Notes under the pieces: generated by a model | Seen by the model: only the letters and a program-made list of their open reading frames with translations | Databases searched by the model: none | What the model was told of the DNA's origin: nothing | Position numbers and translations under genes: made by a program | Source of the DNA: Auxenochlorella pyrenoidosa | Taxonomy: Eukaryota > Chlorophyta > Trebouxiophyceae > Chlorellales > Chlorellaceae | Length of the DNA: 20,455 bases | Assembly: GCA_001430745.1 (NCBI GenBank) | Contig: KQ482069.1 | Coordinates: forward strand, 103,865-124,319 | Reading direction: 5' to 3' | Shown here: one piece after another, positions 10,701 through 20,455 of the stretch | Layout of the letters: every line of letters begins with the position of its first letter | Numbering within the stretch: the first letter of the stretch is position 1

Positions 10701-13700
10701 TCGGCAGCGTGGTCCTGCAGATCTGTCTGCCTGCCTGCCTGAAACCGCGTTGGTGGCAGCCAGCCCGATGCTGCCCGCTCCCGCCAGCCCTGCGTCTTGC
10801 TTGCTCCTGCATGTTCTTCGCCCTTTCCTCACCCTTCGCGCCCGCCGCCCCGGCCCCCTCCCTGCAGCGTGGTCAAGGACACCAGCACCTGGAACAACAA
10901 GAAGGAGCTGCTGGAGGGGGAGCATGCCAGCTGCGAGCAGCTGGCGGCGGCGCTGACTGAGGTGGACGAGGCCGGCATGCGCGCCAAGATGCAGCAGGCC
11001 AGCCAGGAGCGGGACGAGGCGCAGGCGGCGCTCAACAGGTGCGCCGCGCTGGCGGCGGGGTGGGGACGGCCGTGGAGAGCTGGAGGAGGGAGGCGCGGCC
11101 ATTTGTGTGCACATTTGCGACCATTCCGACACACAGTTTTGCACTTTGAGGTGCTGCCATGAGTGCTCGGTGCATCAGCTGCCCCTCTCTCGCACTTCAC
11201 CTGCATCCCTACCTGCTCGCGTGCCCGCAGTGCTGAGCTGGCGGTGCAGGCCGCCCAGAATGAGCTGGCGGGAGCAGAGGCCGGCGACGGTCGCGACGCG
11301 TCCAACCGCAGCATGCAGGAGCGGCTGGCCGATGCGCAGAATGCGCAGGTGGGCTGCCCGCGTTAGCAGAGGGCATGGTGCCAGGTGCCGCTTGGTGTGC
11401 GGACGACACGCTGGGCTGCGGGTGAACAGCTGCTGCCTTTTGTGCACCTCCTGGGGTGCCGCAATGCATGAGCTTTCCCTGGCGAATCCTTGCTCCAGTT
11501 GCTTGATGAACATGCCACCCTGCCGCCAACCCACCGTGGCTGCAGACCGAGGCAGAGGCGGAGGCCAAGGCCGCCGATACGCGCTGCAAGCACTTGCAGA
11601 AGCAGCTGGCGGAGCAGCGCAAGGCGCTGGCCTCCAAGCAGAAGGAGGGCTCCAAGCTGCAGCAGGAGCTGGCAAAGGAGCGGGCGGCAGTGGAGCAGTG
11701 CCGCGCGGCAGCAGAGGCGGTGGGGCACGACCCCGCGGCAGCTGCCGGGCTAGAGGAGGCGGCGGAGCGGGCGCGGGCAGAGGTGCAGCGCTGGCGGGAC
11801 CGCGTGGACGAGCTGAGCAGCCAGCTGGCGGGTGAGCGGGTTGGGGTGCCGGGCAGCAGGGGACGGACTGCAGATGGCGATAAGGGATGTGATCTGGAAG
11901 CCAGCGTGCCGTGCACAGCCGCCTTGCTGCCGCTGCTGCCTGGATCCCGACCAGCCCCCCATGCTAGGCCGTCCCCTACTCGCCGGCTGCTTGAGGCGCG
12001 CGCACCAGCCGGCCCCCAGCTGCTTGTGCTCCCCTCCTCGCGCTCGTTTTCACAGCCGCCTGCTATGTGTTGGCCCCGCCTGCAGCCGTCGACTTCCGCT
12101 ACTCCGAACCCGAGCGCGGCTTTGACCGGTCGCGCGTCAAAGGGGTGGTGGCCAAGCTGACGCGCGTGGCAGACCCCGCCACCAGCACCGCGCTCGAGGT
12201 GGTGGCGGGGGGCAAGCTGTACCAGGTGGGCAGAGGTCTCGAACCAGGCGCGAGGCTGGCACCCTGCGGCTGGCGTGTGTCCGTGTCGTATGCCCCACGG
12301 CTGACCAACAGCGACTGCTGTGTATGAAGCTGACCTGGAGCGTGCCCCAGCAGGAGCACCCATGCTTTGCTGCGAATGGGACCAACGGACGGACCCCAGA
12401 CAATAGACATCCCAGGGCATCAGCAAAGCCCGTCGGCCTGTACAGTCCGTGCAGCTCGTCTGCAGCCGTCAGCACTCGGTAAATAACTGCCCCCCCTTCC
12501 CCGCACAGGTGGTGGTGGACACCGAGGCCACCGCCAAGGCACTGCTGGCCCGCGGCCAGCTGCGCCAGCGCGTCACCATCATCCCTTTGAACAAGGTGTC
12601 GGGGCGGGAGGTGCCGCCGCCCGCGGCGGCCGCGGCGCGGCGCCTGGCGGGCGACAAGGCGCAGCCCGCGCTGGAGCTGGTGGGCTACGATGGCGAGCTG
12701 TCGGCGGCCATGAAGTACGTATTTGGTGGCGCCTTTGTGTGCAAGGTGGGGCCCAAGGGGAAGAGCGAGGCCAGGAATAGGTGGTTAAGCTGGTCAGTGC
12801 GCAGCTGTGCTGCCAGTCTGGCCTGATCTGCTCCAGCTGTCGACGCAGCCTGCAGCGCGGATTTGGGAAGGAAAGGCTACGTATTGTAGGCCAGGCGACC
12901 AGAGAGGGTGCCTGTTCCTCGACTGCTGGGCTGTTCATGCAGCCTGCGACGCCCTGCTGCCGCCTAGCTGCTGGCCCACCCTCCGTAATGCCCTTTGCGC
13001 CTTGCAGGACTCTGCCACCGCCAAGAAGCTGGCATTCGCCCGGGAGGTCAACACCCGCTGCATCACGCTGGAGGGCGACGACTTCAACCCCGGGGGCACC
13101 CTCACCGGCGGCTCCCGCAACAACAGCGGCAGGCTGCTGGCCCGCCTGCACGAGCTGGCAGAGGCCGAAGGCCAGCTGGCAGCGGCACAGGCAGCGCAGG
13201 CGCAGGCGCAGGGCGCCATCCAGGCCACCGCGGCGGCGGCGGCGCAGTACAAAAAGTGAGCTGGGGGTCGGGTTGGGATGGGCAAAGGGCAGGGGCGGAT
13301 GTGGTGCGGGCCTTGGTGCATGCTGCATCCAGTGGCGCTGGCGTGCAGAGGGCACAGGCCTGGGCTACTCGACCAGCGGCCCCGCTGAGCAAGGCTCCCG
13401 CTCCCGCCCGGCCCTGCTCCCCAGGCTGAGCCAGCAGCTGGAGCTGCGGCAGCACTCGCTGCGGCTGATGGAGGAGCGCGTGGCGGGCAGCGAGGCGGCG
13501 CAGCTGCTCGAGGCGGTGGCGGCCACAGAGCAGGAGCTGGCAGAGGCGCAGGGAGCGGTGGGCGCGGCGCAGGAGAAAAAGAAGGCCATGGTGGCTGCGG
13601 CCAAGGTGGGGGAAGGGTTGCTGCTTGCGCCTGCCTGCTGGTGCCTGCGGCACAGGCCGCTGCCAGGACTGAAGTGGAGGCAAGGGGGATGCCTGCACAG

Positions 13701-16700
13701 CCCCGGGTAGGGATTTGTCGGGGCCACCATGCCAGGCCAGGAACAGAAGGTCACGCCTCGAGACGTGCCCGTGGGCACCCGGGCCGTCGCCCCCGGCGCC
13801 CTGTCCTGCGGCACCTATAACAGCCCCTCGACAGCCTGGCAATTCCGAGGACGCAGACCGCTCCTCTCCCAGCCTCACTTGCAAGAGGTGCAATGCCTGG
13901 GTCCAAGCGGCAAATCGCAGCACAAGCTGAGGCCCTCCCATGCCCCGCTTGCGCCCCGCAGGAGCTGCAACACCAGATTGCCAACTTTGCCCAGGACCGG
14001 GACAAGCGCATCAAGGCTGCCAAGGACAGCATTGCTGCCGCCAAGAAGGCCGCGGAGGCTGCCAAGAAGGCTCTCAAGGCCAAGCAGACGGCGCTGCAGG
14101 TGGGGCGGGGGCTTGCAAGCTGAGAGGGGAAGGGCAGGGCCTGACGAGCAGAGGGGGCAGAGGCAGGGGGGCATGACATCCAGATGGGCAGCGAAGAGAG
14201 GCCGGCCTCTCCCTGTATGTCGCTTGCGCTCGGCTTCTTTGCCGCCTCGCTCAAATGCTGCGACGACCAAGCCAGCACCAAGGCAGGGGTGTTCTTCCCG
14301 GGGCACCCCCGCAGGCCACGCTGGCAGAGGCAGAGGCGGCAGACGGCGAGCGCAAGTCGCTGGGCGAACAGCTGGCGGCGGCCAAGAAGGCGGCGGCTGA
14401 GCTGACGGAGCAGGTAGGGGATGCCGCCTCAAGGAAGGCAGCAGCCCCAGGCTGTTGAGAACTCATACACACGCACACATCCAGACTTTTTATTCAATCA
14501 CAGCGGCGACAGCGGCAAATGCCCAGGGCTGGCATGGCAACCTGCCCTCGTCCCTCTGGTGTCATGACCCGCCCTGCTCCGCTGCCCCCCCCCCCCCTCC
14601 CCTGCAGGTGACCCAGCTGGCGGGGGTGGTGGCTAAGGCCAAGGCCGAGTACGACGAGCGCAAGGCGCGGCTGGACCAGCTGCACGAGCGGCTGCGGGAG
14701 TGCGATGCCGAGATTGCGGCGGCCAGCGGCGAGCTGGACGCGCTGCGGCGGCGGCTGGAGGACATTGGGGTGGAGAAGAAGAGGCTCAACCACAAGTGAG
14801 GGGTGCATGGGGGCCAGGGGGAGCGCAGTGGGAGGACATGCTGGAGGTGGGGGCTCCAGGCCTTGCGCCTGCACAAGTGCAGGGCTGCCCCGACCGGTGG
14901 CCTTCCCCGCTGTCGGCACCGTCCTTTCCTCAGTGCCAGCCTTCCTCCTCCCCCCACCCGCCCGCACCCCACACCCACACCCACGCCCCCACCCGTGCCC
15001 CCGTCGCGCAGGCTGGACACGCTGCGCAAGGGCATGGCCGACTCGGCCGACCACCTGCGCAAGCTGCTGCGCGAGTACCCGTGGATCGAGGGCGAGAAGG
15101 CGCAGTTTGGGCGGCCGGGCAGCGACTACGACTGGGATGCGCAGGACCCCAAGCAGGTGGGGCCGGGCGCTGTGAGCCCGTGGCCGCTGCTGGCCGCAGA
15201 GGCTCGTTTTGAGCTGGGCGAGCGAGGCAGGGGGATGCAAGGCGCATGCACAAGTGTGGCTGGCAGGGCTGTGGCCCGCAGCATGTGAGAACACAAGCAG
15301 GTTGAATCTGGTGCACTGGAGGGCTGCCGGCACCGAGGCCCTCCGCCCCAGCAGATCCAAGGGCGCGGGGACAGGGCCTAGCTGTTGCCCACACGATGGC
15401 GTGCCTTGCCCTTGGAGCCGTGTACCTGTGTACCTGGCCCACACCCCTTCCCTTCCCCACCTGCGCAGGTGTTTGCCGAGTACGAAAAGGCCAGCTCCGC
15501 CATCGAGGGCCTCAGCAAGAAGGTGAACAAGAAGGTGATGCAGATGTTTGAGAAGGCGGAGCAGGAGTACAGCGAGCTGAAGCGCAAGAAGGACGTGGTG
15601 GAGGGGGACAAGTCGCGCATCGAGCAGGTGGGCGGGGAGGGCTGACAGGTGGGGTGTGGGGTGTGGGTACCTGTAAGGGATTGCGAGGGATGGAAGGGCA
15701 GGGTGTGGAGGGGCACCGGATAAGAAGTTGGAGTGGGTGGCATGGCACAGGGAAGTGTGGGTAGAGCGGTGGCCATCCAGAACAGAAGCCGTGTGGTTGT
15801 TTGAGGGTTGGAGGTAGGGGCTGGAGGAAGGAGGGGTCGGTTGGCGTTTACGCTCTCGCCATGCCACCTGCAGCCTGACCTACGCGCACATGCACACACG
15901 CACGCACGCCCCTGCAGACCATCGGCGCCCTGGACGAGAAGAAGCGCGAGGCGCTGGAGAAGACGTGGCGCAAGGTGGGCCCCGTGCGTCTACTGTGCAG
16001 CCTGCACTGCTGTGCCGTGCCACGATCTGCCCCCCGCCCGGGCGTTCTGGTGACGTGCTCTCGCATGCGCCCTGCGCTGACAGGCTAGCGCACCCCGACA
16101 AACCTGCCAACCCCAGCCCTGCCCTGCCCCGGCCCCGCAGGTCAACATCGACTTTGGGTCCATCTTCTCCACCCTGCTGCCGGGCACCACCGCCAAGCTG
16201 GAGCCGCAGGAGGGCTGCTCCTTCATGGAGGGTGAGGCCGGGGGTGGCGGGGGTGCTGCGCAGGCCCTGGGGGCAGGGCAGGGCAGCTGAGCTGTGCAGG
16301 CCACCTAGTCGAATGGTGTCAACCTGTCTGCTGTCCGCTTAGGCTGCTGTCAGGCGCTTGCCCTGCCTGAGTATGGTGCTTGCCTGCCTCATCCCTGTGG
16401 CGCCTGCCCGCCCACACCACACCACACCACACCACCCTGACCCCAGGCCTGGAGGTCAAGGTGGCCTTTGGCGGGGTGTGGAAGGAGAGCCTGAGCGAGC
16501 TGTCGGGCGGGCAGAAGAGCCTGCTGGCGCTGTCGCTCATCCTGGCCATGCTGCTGTTCAAGCCGGCGCCGATCTACATCCTGGATGAGGTCAGGCCCTG
16601 GGGAGAAGGGGGGGGGGTCCAAGCCCTGGTGGAGGTGCATCATGAGGGGTTGTGCAGGGGCTGTCGGATGGCAGAAGGAGCGAGGGAAGGAGTGCGGCAG

Positions 16701-17568
16701 TGGTGGCAGACCGTGCATATCTCCGTGCATGCGCTCTGCGGTGGAGGGCGCTAGGGCGCTGCTGACGCGACAGCACACCTGAGCACACAAGAGGCGGCAC
16801 ACCTGTGTGGTGGGAGCTGCCTGCAGTCGCACCTGCTCCGAACATGCTGCTACCTCCCCACCCCAGCCCCCTGACACACCCTTGCTCCTTGCCCCCCAGG
16901 TGGACGCTGCGCTGGATCTGAGCCACACCCAGAACATCGGCCGCATGATCAAGCAGCACTTCCCGCAGAGCCAGGTGCGGCGGGGGTACAGCTGATGGGC
17001 AGGCAGGGGCTGGCAGGGGGCGGCGACGGGCAGGCCTGCACTTGCGCCTCCTTTTCCCAAGAGGCCCCCCCCACCCCACACCCACCCGCCCCTGCCGCCC
17101 TCCGCCCTGCAGTTCATCGTGGTGTCCCTCAAGGAGGGCATGTTCAACAACGCCAACGTCATCTTCCGCACCAAGTTTGTCGACGGCGTGTCCACGGTGG
17201 GGGGGCGGCACTGCGAGCCGAGTGCCTGCCCCTTGCGCGGGGGCTGCTGCGCTGGGATGTGTGTCGTTGGGGCGGACGCTGCATCAGTCGCACCGCAAGG
17301 AGCGCGACCTCCCTGCTCCTGTGGTCCTGTGCACATGCATGGAGCTGCGTAGCTGCTGCACACCCCCTGCAGCCTGGCATTCGCCCCACACACATGACTC
17401 CCGAGTGCTCAAACTGCGGCGCGCTGTTGGTCCCCTCCCGCACCGCAGGTCACCCGCACCGTCAACAGCGCAGCCGCGGCCGGCGGCAGCGGCCAGGCAG
17501 CAGGCGCAGGCGGCAGCAAGGCAGCAGGGCGCGGCCGTGCAGCGCTGCGGGAGAATGTGCGCAGTTGA
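7782..17568 (+). CDS. SMC2: Condensin subunit SMC2, complete 26-exon gene
   Basis: Exons: 7782-7809, 8144-8158, 8314-8438, 8659-8870, 9126-9207, 9489-9623, 9944-10083, 10408-10602, 10868-11038, 11231-11348, 11546-11831, 12086-12225, 12509-12745, 13008-13255, 13425-13605, 13962-14099, 14315-14413, 14608-14795, 15012-15156, 15469-15627, 15918-15974, 16141-16231, 16447-16589, 16900-16974, 17113-17196, 17449-17568. They join in frame to 1203 residues (human SMC2: 1197). Seen: start [14 protein letters not shown], Walker A GLNGSGKS (32-39), Q-loop MQGRITK (to 154), coiled coil 1, hinge from about 504 with GGTLTGG (657-663), coiled coil 2, signature LSGGQ (1082-1086), Walker B YILDE (to 1111), D-loop VDAALD and H-loop region [11 protein letters not shown]. 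Known: SMC2 pairs with SMC4 in condensin I and II and compacts mitotic chromosomes by ATP-driven loop extrusion. All ATPase motifs are intact. The 40-residue Gly/Ala/Ser tail after VSTV is not conserved. The intron after exon 5 has a GC donor. Confidence 0.96.
8144..8158 (+). other. SMC2: 15-nt microexon of SMC2 (exon 2)
   Basis: After exon 1 (28 nt, ending in the first base of the Gly codon) the invariant GFKSYA sequence resumes at an acceptor TTGCTCAG and stops 15 nt later at a near-ideal donor, TATG|GTGAGT. It then continues at 8314 with [18 protein letters not shown]. Both flanking introns are phase 1, so skipping this exon would keep the frame but delete five conserved residues. Confidence 0.9.
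8281..8293 (+). repeat. Run of 13 C in SMC2 intron 2
   Basis: Thirteen consecutive C bases lie 20 nt upstream of the exon 3 acceptor, forming part of the polypyrimidine tract. Such runs are prone to slippage and sequencing length errors; being intronic, a length change would not alter the protein. Confidence 0.9.
10099..10134 (+). repeat. G-run cluster at the start of SMC2 intron 7 (G-quadruplex candidate)
   Basis: Within 50 nt of the donor at 10084 there are at least four runs of three or more G separated by short spacers, enough to meet the usual G-quadruplex pattern in the transcript. Similar G-rich starts occur in other introns of this gene. Confidence 0.6.
14585..14597 (+). repeat. Run of 13 C before SMC2 exon 18
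   Basis: Thirteen consecutive C bases end 10 nt upstream of the acceptor at 14607, again serving as the polypyrimidine tract. It is the same length as the run in intron 2. Confidence 0.9.
16414..16433 (+). repeat. ACACC pentanucleotide microsatellite, four copies
   Basis: Four perfect ACACC units lie in the SMC2 intron just upstream of the exon 23 acceptor at 16446. It is a simple repeat with no coding role. Confidence 0.85.
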
Positions 17569-18191
17569 AAACGCTGCGCTGCTGTTTCCTGTGTTGGACT
17601 GTATGTTGACCGACCTGTACCCTTGACTCTCTTTGCTCTGCTGAGCACTCGACATGCAAATGCTGGGAAGCAGGGCAGGCACGCAGGGCACGGTGGCGCA
17701 GCCGCCGCTTCTTCTGATGTGAACGGCAAATGGCGCACGCTGTGTCCTGGCTGCTGCGGCATTCACCCTTCCAGCTGGGTTTGCACAGTTTGTGCCGCAA
17801 GCCTATCAATCAAGTATCAAGCAAGCACAGCAGCAGCCAAGGGCCAACTGATGACCTATCCCGCACCTGGAAGCTGACAAACTGAGACTTGAGTCAAGGC
17901 AGTTCAGGAGGTTAGAGGTAGGGACCGTTGAAAATGTATATTCAAGTATTGAATCCAGGGAAAGGTAGGGGGAGAAGCTGACATCGATGCTCATCAGTGC
18001 CGGATGAGCAGTAATCGAGCGTATTGAGCAAGCACATCAGGAGAGCCCACTGGCTGCAATGGGCAATGTGTAGATGCAGGCCGGCTGGAAGCGGATAGGC
18101 GCACCTACGCCCAACGCACCAGCGCAACATGAATACTGTCCGAGCCGGCAGCAGCTCCTGCCAGCACCATGTGCAGTAGGCAACCCACAGC
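17569..18191. other. Convergent intergenic region between SMC2 and the GH3 gene
   Basis: About 620 bp between the stop of SMC2 and the stop of the minus-strand GH3 gene, so both 3' UTRs lie here. No TGTAA is present on the plus strand and no TTACA for the minus strand, so polyadenylation signals must be variants or lie elsewhere. The stretch 17800-18060 is clearly AT-richer than the rest of the window. No coding sequence or repeat was recognised. Confidence 0.6.
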
Positions 18192-20358
18192 TCAGGCAGC
18201 CAGAATGATGGTGGCGGCCGCCGGCTCGCTGGCCCCAAAGCGCAGCGCGTACCCGCCGCAGGGCGGCGCCGGGTCGCCAAAGCCCGCCCACGCCGAGGCG
18301 CTGCTGCCGGCCAGCGGCAGCCAGAAGGAGAGGCGCTGGCTGGCGCCGGGTGCCAGCGTGGCTGTGCGCTGGTACGCGGCCAGCGCCTGCACCAGGTCTG
18401 TCCGCCACAGGCCCTTCTTGCAGCCGGACGAGGGGAGCACCAGGCGGGGCTCGGGCGCTTGAGGGCGCACCGGCCCGGCGGCGGGGCCCAGGAAGGACAG
18501 GAAGGCAAGCACCACGTCCTGCCCCGCCACGCTGCCGTTGTTGGAGAGGGTGACCGAGGCGGTGACGCCGGCGCCCGGGGTGACAGCCAGCGCGGGGGCA
18601 GCCAGGCGGAAGTTGGTGTACGACAGGCCGTACCCAAAGGGGTACAGCGGGGCCTCGCCCTTCCAGTACCTGAGGGGGGCCGGAGGGGGGAGGCTGGTTA
18701 GCGGCAGAGGCATGATCTGGGAGCGGCAAGCCAGGGGGTGCGTGCTGGTACGCATCCTTTACCGCGTGCATGCCGAGCTGGCCGCCTGCCTACGGCGTCC
18801 TGCAAGCGGCGCGCCAGGATCACCTGTGGGTGCGGCCTGGGTAGCCCACGGCGGCGCGCATGCGGTAGTCGGTCATGGGCAGGCGGGTGTAGGTGTTGAG
18901 GGGCCACGTCAGCGGCAGGCGCCCTGCAAGGGGGGACGAGCCGCAGGCGCAGGCTGGCCGGTGGGCAGGTATGGGCGGGTCGCAGGAAGCAGCTCAACAG
19001 TGGGTCCCTGCCCCACCGACGCTGCTTGCTGCTCTCAAGGGCACATGCGCATCCAGCGCGGTCACACGCACGGGACCGCACCCGACGGCGACACGGCGCC
19101 AAAGAGGATGTCCGGGATGGCCTCTGCCCCCTCGCCGGGCACCCAGGCTGTGAGCATGGCGCCAACCCTGGGCGACCGCTGCAGCTCCGAAACGTCCAGC
19201 GGCCCGCCATGGATCTGCGGCCCAGCAGGCAGGGGCCAGCGAGGCAGGCGCCCAAGCATCGTGACGCAGCGGGTGCAGCTTGAGACAAGCCAGGCAAAGG
19301 CAGGCGGGCTTGGGTGCGGGCCCAGCACCACCCGAGCAAACACAGACGCCCGCCCTCACCAGCACAACGATTATCTTGGTGGCCGCTGGGATGGCGCCAG
19401 GCGCTAGGAAGTGCTGCATTGCAGGCGGGTGGACAAGGCAGCTGACAGCCTCATCTGCACACAACAAGCTCGCTGCAGGGGCACCTGCGCAGGCAGGCAC
19501 GGCCACTCCCGCCCCTGTGACGGCTGCGCCGCACACCCAGCGCACCTGCAGGAGCTTGCGCTGGTTGCTGTTGAGCAGCAGGGAGGTGCGGTCCAGGTTC
19601 TCTCCCTCGATCATGGGGGCATACCGGTCGGAGCGCTGCGGCAGGGGGCCGGCGACGGGTGGGTCATAGGCAGCGCCGGCGGTGGGAAGGCAGGCTGCAG
19701 CCGCCCGGCCGGAAGGCCCACACATGGAGCGCCTGCTGCGCTTGCACCGAGGATGGTAGGATGCATATGCCATCTGAACAGATGAAAACAAACTGCCTGC
19801 TGTGGCCTTTGCAAGGCCTGCATCTGGGCTCACCGGCACGCCGGTGGGCTCCTCCTCGCCTTTCTTGATGCGAGAGCCAAGGAAGAGGATGCACGCATCC
19901 GCGCCCTGCGGGTGTGCAAGTTGCAAGGCCCAACTGTCAGACGGGCGCTGAAAAGCAATCAGGAGTGATCCAGGCCTGAAACTCAAGCGTAGCGTTCTGC
20001 GCCTTCTGCAGGCACAACCGCGCGTGGCCCCGGCGGCTCGCCTTGCACCGTGCCACGTCAGCGGCAGCGTTTGCCTTGGAGTAGCCCCGGGATGTCGAGG
20101 CATCCCAGGACACCTGCAGTGCAGGCAGCAGACAGGCTGTCGCCAGGCGGGTTGCCAGGCAGGCAGGCAGGCAGGCCTGGCTTGTCGCCTGTCTGTCGCC
20201 CCTGTGCCCGCGTCGGATAGCTCCAAGTGATGGCTGGTACCAATCTGCATAGGATAGCTCCTCTCCTCCACCCCCTCACCTGGACGCGCGAGGGCAGAGC
20301 TCTGCGCATGGCCTCCAGCGGGGTTGTCAGGCCATCATTGGGCAAGGAGAAATAGTTG
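18192..20358 (-). CDS. Glycoside hydrolase family 3 beta-xylosidase/beta-glucosidase, C-terminal part (partial)
   Basis: Exons on the minus strand: 20358-20280, 20113-20042, 19905-19834, 19635-19546, 19413-19360, 19214-19082, 18923-18824, 18669-18192, giving 358 in-frame residues to a TGA; more exons lie beyond the right edge. Seen in order: [45 protein letters not shown] joined to [68 protein letters not shown]; then an FnIII-like domain. Known: this is the GH3 C-terminal alpha/beta sandwich plus the FnIII-like domain, closest in pattern to plant BXL beta-xylosidases, which release xylose or arabinose from cell-wall glycans and are usually secreted. The N-terminal barrel with the catalytic Asp and any signal peptide is outside the window, so substrate cannot be fixed. 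Exons 2 and 5 are short and less certain; the intron after exon 2 would use a GC donor. Confidence 0.9.
20156..20175 (+). repeat. CAGG tetranucleotide microsatellite, five copies
   Basis: Five perfect CAGG units sit in the GH3 intron between exons 20280-20358 and 20042-20113. It is simple sequence with no sign of function. Confidence 0.85.
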
Positions 20359-20455
20359 CTGCATGGGCGACACCAGGTGCTTTTGCTGTGACTGGGCACG
20401 CGGCTGGGATGCAGGTGAGGCAGCCAAAATGATCAGCACTGCGCAACGCCGCGGT

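Noticed and set aside
11209..12426. 405-residue minus-strand open frame
   Set aside because: It is antisense to SMC2 exons 11-12 and intervening introns, Ser/Ala/Arg-rich with no domain; a compositional shadow.
14494..15867. 457-residue open frame on the minus strand across SMC2 exons 18-20
   Set aside because: It is antisense to conserved SMC2 exons and its introns, has no recognisable motif, and is the kind of stop-free shadow expected from GC-ending codons on the other strand.
18994..20271. 425-residue uninterrupted minus-strand frame as one protein
   Set aside because: Only short segments match GH3; between them are GT...AG introns that happen to lack stops. Conserved GH3 motifs join only after splicing, and the frame then continues in a different register.
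1..20455. A new multi-gene system such as a defence island or biosynthetic cluster
   Set aside because: The five genes are housekeeping or lineage-specific nuclear genes with separate promoters, mixed orientation and no shared pathway.

Overview
This is eukaryotic nuclear DNA, most likely from a green alga. It is strongly GC-rich with GC-ending codons, and its genes are cut into many short exons by small GT-AG (and some GC-AG) introns. Two genes are followed by TGTAA, the usual chlorophyte polyadenylation signal. Protein-level resemblance to plant SMC2 and plant beta-xylosidases, together with a B12-metabolism GTPase that land plants lack, points to a chlorophyte. A Chlorella-like trebouxiophyte is my guess; the sequence does not prove it. 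Bacterial-style ORF calling is misleading here, because most long open frames are introns read through or antisense shadows.

Layout. (1) 1-486, minus: 5' part of a UBE2C-type ubiquitin-conjugating enzyme, running off the left edge. (2) 1092-3544, plus: MMAA/MeaB-type GTPase, the methylmalonyl-CoA mutase chaperone, divergent from UBE2C across about 600 bp. (3) 3942-7371, plus: a long, poorly conserved protein ending in a MYND zinc finger. (4) 7782-17568, plus: a complete condensin subunit gene SMC2. I could resolve it into 26 exons that join in frame to 1203 residues. (5) 18192-20358 and beyond, minus: C-terminal part of a glycoside hydrolase family 3 beta-xylosidase/beta-glucosidase, convergent with SMC2 and open at the right edge.

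The genes do not form an operon or a single system. UBE2C (anaphase ubiquitination through the APC/C) and SMC2 (mitotic chromosome condensation) are both mitotic genes but are 7 kb apart, with two unrelated genes between them. I found no mobile element, RNA gene, CRISPR array or defence/biosynthetic cluster. The points most worth a second look concern gene structure: several GC-AG introns sharing one donor sequence, a 15-nt microexon in SMC2, unusual GTGGGN donors with G-rich 5' and C-rich 3' intron ends, an in-frame TAG in the MYND gene that a 66-nt intron would remove, and the presence of an MMAA gene in a green-lineage genome.
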